From IMG/VR virus record IMGVR_UViG_3300042156_000080, positions 1 through 37,699 of that record: a stretch of DNA of 37,699 nt, one strand, 5' to 3'. This document shows, piece after piece, positions 30,351-37,490 of the stretch. The position numbers and the translations under genes were made by a program. Position 1 is the first letter of the stretch, and each line of letters starts with the position of its first letter. The notes under the pieces are model-generated. The model was not told the DNA's origin. It did not search any database and worked only from the letters and a program-made list of their open reading frames with translations. Source of the stretch: a virus.

Positions 30351-31408
30351 GGTCGTGGTTTTCCTTTGGTGGTGAGTGTTTCAAGGTATGCGGCTATAAA
30401 TTCTTTCGCCGCTTCAGCGTTGATAGCGTTTCCATAGGCGCGCAATCGTCCCACTCGGGAGGTAGCCCCATTAGCCAGCGGGAATGTGCCGGGTTCAACT
30501 GGCCGCCACTTTCCATCCCGGCAGAAGAGCCAGTCAGCATCTGCCCACAGGCCGTTAACCGGGCCGCCTGGGTTTTGTCGATCAATGTGAACGCCTGCTC
30601 GCTCAGAGGCTTCCCTCTTGACTGCTGTGCTCGCTCTGCCAGGAATTCCGCTGACGCTGACGCTGACGCTGACGCTGACGTCCAGTCCCGGGCTGCTGGT
30701 GTTGCCCATCCTGAAAGCGGCGCTGTCTCGCTCAGCCCCATCATCCCAGGCCGCGGGCTTACCGATCCGCCCTTGATCGCGTCCGTCGCTGTGCAGGTCG
30801 GCCATCCCGACAGGCATGCTGCTGCTAGATCTGGCCCATGGTTTCGCATTGCTTCCAATAGCCCGCCCTCGAAAGTTCGGACGCCCTTGTCCGCCAGCGC
30901 CGCTGTCGGAGTCGGCCACCCAATAAAGCCTGTCTCTGATGTGCGGAGCACCGACGCCCGCAGCCGGAAACGGGATAGCCCCGAAGGCGTAACCCATGGC
31001 TTCCACGTCAGCTTGTACAAGGTCGACCCAAGGGCCTGCGTCCTTGCTCGCAACTTGCTCTCCAAAGACGACTGAAGGTTGGCGCTCTGCGATGAGCCAG
31101 GCAAAAGCTGGCCAGAGGTGGCGCGCGTCATCAAACCCAGCTCCTTGGCCTGCCGCGCTGAAAGGTTGGCACGGACAGGAACCAGTCCAAACAGGTCGAT
31201 CATCTGGCCACCCGGCTCGGCGCAGGGCGTAACTCCAAACGCCGACGCCGGCAAAGAAATGGCATTGGGTGAAGTCTCGCAAGTCATTAGGATGCACATC
31301 CTCGATAGATCTTTCATCGACAACACCGGGCGCGATATGCCCGGCGCTGATCAGATTGCGCAGCCATTGGGCGGCGTATGGGTCGTGCTCGTTGTAATAC
31401 GCCGTCAT
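30347..31408 (-). CDS. DNA C5-cytosine methyltransferase
   Basis: The 353-aa enzyme has motif I FFAGVGVW (51-58), the catalytic motif IV SCPCQPFS with Cys80, motif VI as GEQV in place of the usual ENV (116-119) and motif VIII RDRLYWV (158-164). A variable target-recognition region runs to about residue 300. The motif IX/X region includes RVGRLRAYGNAINAEAA near the C-terminus. It transfers methyl groups to C5 of cytosine and probably protects phage DNA from host restriction. Its target is unknown, and no restriction enzyme lies beside it. A tandem Ser-Val repeat (243-254) lies in the recognition region. A second long frame overlaps it. Confidence 0.88.
   Translation of the reverse strand: MTAYYNEHDPYAAQWLRNLISAGHIAPGVVDERSIEDVHPNDLRDFTQCHFFAGVGVWSYALRRAGWPDDRPVWTGSCPCQPFSAAGQGAGFDDARHLWPAFAWLIAERQPSVVFGEQVASKDAGPWVDLVQADVEAMGYAFGAIPFPAAGVGAPHIRDRLYWVADSDSGAGGQGRPNFRGRAIGSNAKPWARSSSSMPVGMADLHSDGRDQGRIGKPAAWDDGAERDSAAFRMGNTSSPGLDVSVSVSVSVSGIPGRASTAVKREASERAGVHIDRQNPGGPVNGLWADADWLFCRDGKWRPVEPGTFPLANGATSRVGRLRAYGNAINAEAAKEFIAAYLETLTTKGKPRP
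30394..31203 (-). CDS. Overlapping same-strand reading frame of GWPTP type within the methyltransferase gene
   Basis: A 269-codon frame, shifted against the methyltransferase, starts at an ATG (31203) with GGGTGG upstream and reads MIDLFGLVPVRANLSARQAK. It contains GSTLYKLTWKPWVTPSGLSR, repeated GW(P/A)TP segments (GWPTPTAA, GWPTCTA, GWATPAARDW) and closes with NPAHSRWLMGLPPEWDDCAP. I recall proteins of this type annotated beside cytosine methyltransferases in prophages. It is either a true overprinted gene or an alternative frame preserved by constraint on the methyltransferase. Function unknown. Confidence 0.4.
   Translation of the reverse strand: MIDLFGLVPVRANLSARQAKELGLMTRATSGQLLPGSSQSANLQSSLESKLRARTQALGSTLYKLTWKPWVTPSGLSRFRLRASVLRTSETGFIGWPTPTAALADKGVRTFEGGLLEAMRNHGPDLAAACLSGWPTCTATDAIKGGSVSPRPGMMGLSETAPLSGWATPAARDWTSASASASASAEFLAERAQQSRGKPLSEQAFTLIDKTQAARLTACGQMLTGSSAGMESGGQLNPAHSRWLMGLPPEWDDCAPMETLSTLKRRKNL
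30649..30680. repeat. Hexanucleotide tandem repeat (CGCTGA, five copies)
   Basis: Five perfect copies of CGCTGA plus two bases occupy 32 bp. On the coding strand they give alternating Val-Ser in the methyltransferase and Ala-Ser in the overlapping frame. A change in copy number keeps both frames open, because the unit is six bases. Confidence 0.9.
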
Positions 31409-31417
31409 GGCCTAGCC

Positions 31418-33160
31418 CTACTGTGGGTCTGTTTCGGCGATTCCGTTGGCTATCCAGACCGCGCGCACCTGGGAAGGCAGGCCGGCGGGAATCGCCTTCA
31501 TGGTTCCACAGATGATCATTGTGTCCATGGCCTTCAGCTTGGCCAGCTCGACGAGCATGCCGAGCAGCTGCGAGCGTCCAGCCAGGTCGAGCACGTCGAA
31601 GCGATCCAAAACCACGAACCTCAATTGGCTGATCTGCGCAATGGCCAGGGCCAGCAGGGTATCCGCGCGCCACTTGGCTGACTCGCTGCACAGTCCGTAG
31701 GTGCGCCCGTCAATGGTCACGTCCATATCGGCGGTTATGCAGACGCGCTTCCACTTGGCCAGGCTCGACAGCATGGCCAGCGAGTCGTTGACCGGGGTCA
31801 GTGCGCTGCTGAGTATGTCGGCCGGTATGCCGTCTGGCGCCAGGGCGTCGGCGATCAGCAGCCAGGCTTTGACCTCGGCGTGATGCTTGGCGGCCTGTTC
31901 TATGGTCTGGGCGCGCGTTGCTATGGCTTGCTCGGCGTCGCCCAGCGCAGTGACCTTCGCCGCTATCGCGTCGTGCTGCTGGCGCAGATCGTTGATCAGC
32001 TCTTCGGCGTTGGCTATTGCCTCGGCGCTTGGTGCCTTTTCCTGTTCAGCCTTGAGCGCAACAACCTGGGCGGCTGCGTCCTGGCTTTCCTTGAGGTCGC
32101 GCTGGCTGTTGCCCACTGCGCGCTGGGCACTGTCACGGTAGCCGCGGTACTCGTCGGCGCGTTGGGCTGCGTCAGGGTCTGCGACTGTTTCCGGCGCGGT
32201 GTAGGCGTGCAGCTCGATCATGGCGCCAGGTGTGCGCTTAAGTTCTATCATCCCCTGACAGTGCGGGCATTCGTGCGGCGTAACCGCTGGCGCGCCACTT
32301 GCTGCAGCCTCGGCCGCTGCCAGCTTCTCGGCCCACTCCGCCAGGTTCTTCTCGTCGACCGCCAATTTTGTGGCGCGACGATCAACCAGGCCGGCGAGTT
32401 CTTCTAGGTTCTGGATGTTGGCGGCGCGCTCGCTGGCGCTCTTGGCCGATTGCTTGGCGGCGCCGAGCGACTGCTGGGCCTCGGACAGATCGGCTGCCAG
32501 TACGGCCAGTTGCTCGCGGCTTGCGGCCAGGTCTTCGGCGTCGACGGCAACAGTAGGCAGCTCTGGCTCCCAGCCTTCTGCCTTGTCGCTGCCCCAGTTC
32601 TCGCCAGTCACCGCGCGCCACGCTCCTTTGGCCTGGGTCGCGCGCTCTTTGGCGTCGGCGCAGGCGGACGGGAATCCGGCGCGCAGCATGGGCTTGATCT
32701 CGGCCGCCAGCTTCTCCTCAGCGCCGCGCTTGATCAGCATTTGTTCCGTGGCATCCGGGCTGGCCTTGCAGTTGGTCAGCTTGAAAAGCGTGGTGCGGCG
32801 GTCGGCTTCGCTCTGGCGGGCGAATAGGCCTGGGTCTAGCACGAACTCGACGAACTGAACGCCCGCGATTCCCTCTGCCTGCAAGTGCTGGCCACCGGGT
32901 AACTTGAAGTCGCCGATAGCCTCGCCGCCGGCAATCACGGTAACGCGGCCCTTGCTGGCGCCGTCATGCAGCAGCTGGCCGAGTTCCTTTTTCAGCTTCA
33001 CGCGGCGCGGGCTGCCGATGATCGCCATACTGATGGCGTCTGCGAGGGTGCTTTTCCCTGCCTCGTTGTTGCCGGCAATTACCATCACCGGAGTACTGCA
33101 AACAATGTCCGCGCGGGCCAGGCCCAGGACGTTAACAACTTCGATTTTCTGAATGTGCAT
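31418..33160 (-). CDS. Rad50/SbcC-like AAA ATPase with CxxC hook, 580 aa
   Basis: The N-terminus has an SMC-type start and Walker A GNNEAGKST (30-38). Two helical arms rich in Ala, Glu and Gln (about 205-290 and 325-425) flank CPHC at 298-301, the position of a zinc hook. The C-terminal lobe has a signature-like segment and Walker B LRFVVLDRFDVLD (513-525). The arms are short compared with SbcC. Such ATPases hold or remodel DNA ends, usually with an SbcD/Mre11 nuclease, which is not present here. Likely partners are the DnaQ-like or YqaJ nucleases of the same operon. AGGAAAG precedes the ATG. Confidence 0.85.
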   Translation of the reverse strand: MHIQKIEVVNVLGLARADIVCSTPVMVIAGNNEAGKSTLADAISMAIIGSPRRVKLKKELGQLLHDGASKGRVTVIAGGEAIGDFKLPGGQHLQAEGIAGVQFVEFVLDPGLFARQSEADRRTTLFKLTNCKASPDATEQMLIKRGAEEKLAAEIKPMLRAGFPSACADAKERATQAKGAWRAVTGENWGSDKAEGWEPELPTVAVDAEDLAASREQLAVLAADLSEAQQSLGAAKQSAKSASERAANIQNLEELAGLVDRRATKLAVDEKNLAEWAEKLAAAEAAASGAPAVTPHECPHCQGMIELKRTPGAMIELHAYTAPETVADPDAAQRADEYRGYRDSAQRAVGNSQRDLKESQDAAAQVVALKAEQEKAPSAEAIANAEELINDLRQQHDAIAAKVTALGDAEQAIATRAQTIEQAAKHHAEVKAWLLIADALAPDGIPADILSSALTPVNDSLAMLSSLAKWKRVCITADMDVTIDGRTYGLCSESAKWRADTLLALAIAQISQLRFVVLDRFDVLDLAGRSQLLGMLVELAKLKAMDTMIICGTMKAIPAGLPSQVRAVWIANGIAETDPQ

Positions 33161-33162
33161 GG

Positions 33163-33354
33163 TCAGTGCTTTCCTGTTTGGCTGGTGCTGGATTCGCCGA
33201 GCACTTCGCTCAGCTTGAAACGGATGGTGTCGCCGATGCGGTGCTCTTTGATCTTGCCGGCCTTGCGCATGCGGCGGATTGTTTCGCGGGTTACCTGCAG
33301 CTTCTCGGCCAGCTGCGCGATGGTGAGTAGTGGTTCGGTTTCGTCGTGCTGCAT
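33163..33354 (-). CDS. Small helix-turn-helix protein (excisionase/MerR-like), 63 aa
   Basis: The protein begins MQHDETEPLLTIAQLAEKLQ and continues VTRETIRRMRKAGKIKEHRI, GDTIRFKLSEVLGE, the HTH_17 pattern of excisionases and small phage regulators. AGGG lies 8 bases before the ATG at 33354; a longer in-frame start at 33423 lies against the terminator and is less likely. It stands two bases before the Rad50-like gene, right behind a terminator, so it could regulate this second part of the leftward operon. Confidence 0.75.
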   Translation of the reverse strand: MQHDETEPLLTIAQLAEKLQVTRETIRRMRKAGKIKEHRIGDTIRFKLSEVLGESSTSQTGKH

Positions 33355-33423
33355 GGTTGTGCCCTGTTGTTTGGTTTTGCGAAGTGTGGCATCGGTTTGC
33401 ATGGTGTGCAATAGGTCTAGCAT

Positions 33424-33450
33424 AAAAAAGCCCCAGCGGATGCCGGGGCT
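33424..33450 (-). terminator. Leftward intrinsic terminator inside the operon
   Basis: Leftward reading gives AGCCCC, an inner stem with one mismatch, GGGGCT and a run of six T (33429-33424). It lies between the FtsK-gamma-like gene and the HTH gene. Downstream genes then need their own promoter in 33355-33423 (only weak candidates seen), read-through or antitermination. Confidence 0.7.
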
Positions 33451-33467
33451 CTTGTGTCGCTTTGCCG

Positions 33468-34490
33468 TTATGCGGCGCTGTACACCTCGCGAGTGCCCAG
33501 GTCGCTCTCTTCGCTGATCACGCCTTCCAGTTCCAGGCGGTCGATCAGGTCGGCGGCTACCGGGTCGGTCAGGTCGAAGGCCACGGCCAGGCCGCCGGCA
33601 GAGACCGTTTGATCCTTGATCACTTTGGCCTTGGCCAGCTCGAACAGGGCAGTACTCATGATCGGTAGGCCGTCAGCACCGCACGGCAGGGGGGCCAAGG
33701 CGTGCTGGTCTGGCGTCTCTTCGGTTTCGGCGGTTGCCTCTGCCTCGGTTGTCGCCTCTGCTGCCGGTGCCGCGGCCTTCACCCGCACAAGCGCCCGGTT
33801 GCCGTCCTTGTCCTTCTCGGTGATAACGCCGCGATCTTCCAGCGCCTGCAGCAAAGCCTCGGCCTTCTCGAAATTGATCTTGAATTGGTTCTGCACGCCG
33901 GCATGGGTGGCGGTCTGGATGTTGCGCACGAACGCTTCGGCCTGGTCGATCAGGGCCGGCGGCAGCTCGATAACCTTGGCCGCGGGGTCACCCTTGGCGC
34001 TGGCTTTACCCTTCGGCTTACCGCCGTCCGCTTCGCCTTCCAGCGGCAGCGCCTTTTGATCCTTCTCGCCTTTGATCACGTCCATGCCCTGCATGTAGTC
34101 GCGCTCATGCAGAACAATCAGCACATCGCTCTGATCGTGGGTCTTGTCCATAAGTTCGTGGATGAAGTCCTGGGCCTTATTGACGGTGCCGGTTATTTGG
34201 TAATCCTTGCCTACCGCCATCTTCTTGAGCGTCATGCGGATGGTGTGGGTGCTCTGCGAGCAGATCACCTCTATGGCCGTGGCAACAGCTGGGGCCATTT
34301 CCTTTTTCAGATCCTCGATAACCGATTCCTGCTGCTGCTGGCTCATCTTGGAGAACGCAACGGCGGGCTTGCTGATGCTGGTGACCATCGCTTTCAGCAG
34401 GTCATGGCCCAACAATTCCTTGGCCAGCTCTGCCGGTGTTTTGCCTTCGCGGGCGGCGGCGTCGACGATTGCTTTATGCTCATATTTCAT
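33468..34490 (-). CDS. Protein with two FtsK-gamma-like winged helices, 340 aa
   Basis: The N-terminal 150 residues are helical and unknown (MKYEHKAIVDAAAREGKTPA). After a Gly/Lys-rich linker, residues 178-237 (ALIDQAEAFVRNIQTATHAG, INFEKAEALLQALEDRGVIT) resemble the FtsK gamma winged helix, which in FtsK reads the KOPS sequence. An acidic linker (241-262) leads to a second similar unit at 277-338 (DPVAADLIDRLELEGVISEE). No ATPase motor is present. It lies directly downstream of the RecT region and is probably an early DNA-binding protein of unknown purpose. AAGGA lies 11-12 bases before the ATG. Confidence 0.65.
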   Translation of the reverse strand: MKYEHKAIVDAAAREGKTPAELAKELLGHDLLKAMVTSISKPAVAFSKMSQQQQESVIEDLKKEMAPAVATAIEVICSQSTHTIRMTLKKMAVGKDYQITGTVNKAQDFIHELMDKTHDQSDVLIVLHERDYMQGMDVIKGEKDQKALPLEGEADGGKPKGKASAKGDPAAKVIELPPALIDQAEAFVRNIQTATHAGVQNQFKINFEKAEALLQALEDRGVITEKDKDGNRALVRVKAAAPAAEATTEAEATAETEETPDQHALAPLPCGADGLPIMSTALFELAKAKVIKDQTVSAGGLAVAFDLTDPVAADLIDRLELEGVISEESDLGTREVYSAA

Positions 34491-34556
34491 CTGTGTTTTT
34501 CCTTGGTCAGTGGGTGTTGCGTTGGGTGATGGTTCGGCCGCGTGTGCGGCCCTGGG

Positions 34557-34799
34557 TTAGTGCTTCACTACTTCTTCAAACCGTGCATATTTGCCGCGTT
34601 GCGCCACGTACTGAGCTGTTGCTTCAAGTCGCCCGGCCGCGTCACCAGCGCCAACGCCTGCCGCCATAACCAAGCCGGCGAGGCTGCACAGCTTCATCAA
34701 AACGTTCGCAACATCCTGTCGGCTTTTGCAGTCACAGGCGGTTATGTATTCCGCGACCAACTTGCCGGCCAGGTCTTCAGCTTCCTTTTCGCTAAGCAT
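34557..34799 (-). CDS. Unknown phage protein, 80 aa
   Basis: The product begins MLSEKEAEDLAGKLVAEYIT, helical and acidic at first, with CDCKSRQDV and a Gly/Ala-rich middle (LAGLVMAAGVGAGDAAG). GGAG precedes the ATG, three bases after the RecT stop. The 66 bases after it contain a hairpin GGCCGC-GTGT-GCGGCC without a T-run. No family is recognised. Confidence 0.6.
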   Translation of the reverse strand: MLSEKEAEDLAGKLVAEYITACDCKSRQDVANVLMKLCSLAGLVMAAGVGAGDAAGRLEATAQYVAQRGKYARFEEVVKH

Positions 34800-34802
34800 T
34801 GG

Positions 34803-35666
34803 CTACTCCATTGTGGGGATTTCTTCGGTCGATGCTGGCGTGATTTCGCCGGTGCCAGTGTTGACGGTTTCAGCTGCGCCCATTTCTTTTGCTGGCGTGC
34901 TGGTGTTGGTGGGCTGGTCTTGCTGGTCTAGGTCAATAACGAAACCATTTTCGATCAGAGCGCCGCGGCCTTCCTCGGCGGCGTGGCTGATCTGGATAGC
35001 GTTGGACATCTCAACCGAGGCCGGCATGTACTTGAGAACCTGCAGCAGCGGGACTTTGCGCGCGTACATTTCCCAGTCGCGGAAGCTGTAGTGTTTCTTG
35101 CCAACCTTGTTGTACTTGTCGCGGTGCTTCTCAATCTTCGCTACAGACCAGAGTTCAATGATCGGCATTGAGGCGTCTTTGACCCAGCCAACCGCGTAGG
35201 CGTGGGTGATGTCTTCCGGGGCATCGAGGTCGGTTTCGTTGTGGATAACCAGATCTCGGCGGGCGCCGTCCGTGTAGGTGTATTTCTGGTCTTTGAAGAT
35301 GACCCCGGTGAAGACTGTTCCTCGACCGCTGCGCGATACCAGATCCACCAGGCCTTTCCAGCCAGGCACAAAGGTGCAGGTCGTGCCATAGGGGATCAAG
35401 TAGCCGGCGCCGTTTACGCCAGGCTCAAGGCCGAGCTGGCCGGCCGTCATGATCGATGCGGCAATGCTCTGGTGTGAGCAGCGCTGAAGTGCGGGGCTGG
35501 TGCTGAAGGCAGTCAGGGCAAGGCGTGACATGCGGTCGGCGGTCAAGTGCTTTGGCAGGGCAAGGCCAAGTTGTGGCTTGAGCTTGTCCATGAAGCTGGA
35601 GAACTGCTTGACCGGCGTAAGGTTCTGCGAGCCGGTAGCGGCTTCGCGTAGCTGGTTAGCTGACAT
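34803..35666 (-). CDS. recT: RecT-type single-strand annealing protein
   Basis: The 287-aa protein carries the RecT core: RLALTAFSTSPALQRCSHQS, IMTAGQLGLEPGVNGAGYLI, PYGTTCTFVPGWKGLVDLVS and the SFRDWEMYARKVPLLQVLKY helix (residues about 45-230). A disordered acidic tail follows. It anneals complementary single strands made by the YqaJ exonuclease upstream in the same operon, the phage equivalent of lambda Red. The pair is probably used for DNA repair and concatemer formation. Confidence 0.93.
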   Translation of the reverse strand: MSANQLREAATGSQNLTPVKQFSSFMDKLKPQLGLALPKHLTADRMSRLALTAFSTSPALQRCSHQSIAASIMTAGQLGLEPGVNGAGYLIPYGTTCTFVPGWKGLVDLVSRSGRGTVFTGVIFKDQKYTYTDGARRDLVIHNETDLDAPEDITHAYAVGWVKDASMPIIELWSVAKIEKHRDKYNKVGKKHYSFRDWEMYARKVPLLQVLKYMPASVEMSNAIQISHAAEEGRGALIENGFVIDLDQQDQPTNTSTPAKEMGAAETVNTGTGEITPASTEEIPTME

Positions 35667-35679
35667 AACGGTGAATCTC

Positions 35680-36576
35680 CTATTTCAAACGCAGCACGCG
35701 GCTGGTGCTGACCTTGGTGAACTTCTCGGCGATGGCCGGGTGTTTGGTGCGGAAGGCTTCAATGTCGAAGCGGTTGGCGGTCTGTGATTTCCAAGTGCAA
35801 AGAGGCTTGCCGCCGAACATCAACGTCGCGTGCTCGGCCATGAACAGTTTGATCTGTTCGGCCGCGTCGTCGGCGTCGGATTCCAGCATCTTCAATTCTT
35901 TCTTGAGGCGCTTCAGGGTGCCGACGACCTGGGCCAGCTCGCTGCTGGCTTCGACAGCGGTGCCGTAGTCGCGTGCAAACAGTCGCTCAATATCGCTAAC
36001 GGCAGTGGCCGGCGGCGGGTCGCGGCGCTGGATGCGATCCCAGAATTCGACCTCCTTGGCGCGGATCGCCGTTATGGTTTCCTCGTCGCGCTCGACACGG
36101 TAAACCCGGAAATCATCGCTGCCGATCAGCACCGGAAATATCGTGGCCGGCGCGCCAGTAACCATCATGCCGTGCATGCCTTGGGCGGTGTAATAGACCG
36201 GAATGTCGTCAGTCCACTCTGCGCCCCAGTGCTTGGCTGCGAACTGGTTGGCTGACTTGGCCTCGATGTTCTCGCCGCTGGCTGCCTCGGCGTCGATCTC
36301 GGCGGCGATGAAATCGTGGGTCTTGTCGCGGTAACGCTGGCCGCGCTGGACGATTTCAATCCCGTGCTCTTCGGCCAGCAGGTCGAGGATGTAAGGCTCC
36401 ATGCGCGCACCGCGTCGGAAGATTTGCGCCTTGCTTGGGTCTTCTGGGCGCTTGCCTTCGACCTTATCCAGATACACATCCAGCGGCGTGCGCCACGGGC
36501 TGATGCCCAGGATGGCGGCAATGTCGCTGCCGCCCAGGTATTTCTGTCGATCCATATTGCCGGTCACTTGTTGCAT
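35680..36576 (-). CDS. YqaJ-type phage exonuclease (lambda-exo family)
   Basis: The 298-aa protein has GGSDIAAILGISPWRTPLDV at 15-34, the YqaJ N-terminal motif, RRGARMEP with Glu60, and the PD-(D/E)XK core AAEIDAEA (Asp95) then NIEAKSA (Glu105, Lys107). The C-terminus is helical with a coiled segment (LKRLKKELKMLESD). It degrades double-stranded DNA 5' to 3' to load RecT, encoded 13 bases downstream. AAAGGGAAG lies before the ATG at 36576; a start seven codons later has no ribosome site. Confidence 0.93.
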   Translation of the reverse strand: MQQVTGNMDRQKYLGGSDIAAILGISPWRTPLDVYLDKVEGKRPEDPSKAQIFRRGARMEPYILDLLAEEHGIEIVQRGQRYRDKTHDFIAAEIDAEAASGENIEAKSANQFAAKHWGAEWTDDIPVYYTAQGMHGMMVTGAPATIFPVLIGSDDFRVYRVERDEETITAIRAKEVEFWDRIQRRDPPPATAVSDIERLFARDYGTAVEASSELAQVVGTLKRLKKELKMLESDADDAAEQIKLFMAEHATLMFGGKPLCTWKSQTANRFDIEAFRTKHPAIAEKFTKVSTSRVLRLK

Positions 36577-36607
36577 GGTCAGTGCTTCCCTTTGTCGCGT
36601 TGATTGT

Positions 36608-36838
36608 TTATCGGCGGTACCAGTTCAGCTGGTAGCACCTGGCATCTGGTGGTATCTGATCAGGCGGCCAGCGCAGGCAGTTAAGGTACAGCCGATCTGG
36701 TTTGCCCTTGCTTACCCTGGCCACCTGAACCAAGTAGGCAGACCCGCCAGAGGTAACGATGTAGTCGCCTGCACTCAGCCCTTGCGCCCCGTCGATGTAA
36801 AGCTTGCAAGGGGTGTATGGGCTGCGTCGGCTTGTCAC
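36608..36838 (-). CDS. Small unknown protein, 76 aa
   Basis: The GTG at 36838 overlaps the upstream stop as GTGA and has AAGGGG upstream. The product reads MTSRRSPYTPCKLYIDGAQG, then LSAGDYIVTSGGSAYLVQVA and ends in NWYRR. It looks like a small beta-rich domain with GDYIV...YLV strands, not a known enzyme. It precedes the exonuclease gene by 31 bases. Confidence 0.55.
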   Translation of the reverse strand: MTSRRSPYTPCKLYIDGAQGLSAGDYIVTSGGSAYLVQVARVSKGKPDRLYLNCLRWPPDQIPPDARCYQLNWYRR

Positions 36839-37119
36839 TGCTGCCCCTTCGCCGCTTTCGGATCGATGCCAAGCAGCTTCAGCAGGTTGAACACGCCGCG
36901 CCCGTGCTTGCTGGTGCGGCGGGTGATGTATTTGCCGGTGCCTGGCCAGAAGTCGACCGTAACGCCGTTGTGCTTGACGATCAGGTGTGCGCCATCGTTG
37001 CGGGTCTCGAACTCGACGCCGAGCGCGACAAGCATTTGGCTGCTGCGTTCGCGGTTTGACTTGCGGCGGGCGGCGCTTTCGGCTTTCAGGTCGGCGATAA
37101 CTTCGATTGCTTCGCTCAT
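36835..37119 (-). CDS. Small unknown protein, 94 aa
   Basis: The protein starts MSEAIEVIADLKAESAARRK and contains a strand-rich part: VEFETRNDGAHLIVKHNGVT, VDFWPGTGKYITR, then GVFNLLKLLGIDPK. The helix followed by short strands ending in a W-P-G-T-G-K-Y motif recalls small phage proteins next to recombination genes, but no name can be given. ATGA coupling to the 124-aa gene. Confidence 0.6.
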   Translation of the reverse strand: MSEAIEVIADLKAESAARRKSNRERSSQMLVALGVEFETRNDGAHLIVKHNGVTVDFWPGTGKYITRRTSKHGRGVFNLLKLLGIDPKAAKGQQ

Positions 37120-37490
37120 GGCTTGGCCTTCTGCAGTTGGCGACCAACAGAAACAATGCCGCGCTTTATGTTCCCCGCCTGCACGCGTAGTGCGGCTTTC
37201 TGATCGAGCAGCGCGGCAAGTGCACGTTGGTCATCCGTAATTGGTGTCAGCGTTTCCGCATCACGGAACCCTTCAATCACCTCAATAGCCCATGCCCATC
37301 CGCGCCAGCGGTCGCCTTCTTCAAGGTATTCCGTCCGTACGCTGCTCAGGTCAACGCCTTTGTCTGGCCGCTGCCAGTCGGTCAGCACGTCGATTTGTTT
37401 GTTGAGCAGATTCAGATCGGCGCGGTTCTGCGCATATCTGGCGGCGAGATCTGCGGCTTTCTGATGAAGCGCATGCAAGGTTCCGCTCAT
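37116..37490 (-). CDS. Unknown phage protein, 124 aa
   Basis: The product is mostly helical: MSGTLHALHQKAADLAARYA, DLNLLNKQIDVLTDWQ, then WAWAIEVIEGFRDAETL and LAALLDQKAALRVQAGNIKR. Two long amphipathic helices suggest a coiled-coil or helical-bundle protein. ATGA overlaps join it to both neighbours in the leftward operon. Confidence 0.6.
   Translation of the reverse strand: MSGTLHALHQKAADLAARYAQNRADLNLLNKQIDVLTDWQRPDKGVDLSSVRTEYLEEGDRWRGWAWAIEVIEGFRDAETLTPITDDQRALAALLDQKAALRVQAGNIKRGIVSVGRQLQKAKP

Noticed and set aside
34536-34551. Hairpin GGCCGC-GTGT-GCGGCC as a terminator
   Set aside because: There is no T-run on either strand after the stem, so intrinsic termination is not supported.
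36608-37156. A 182-codon minus-strand frame covering the 94-aa gene
   Set aside because: Its first 106 codons are an Arg/Pro-rich shadow of the 94-aa gene; only the part from GTG 36838 is supported as a gene.
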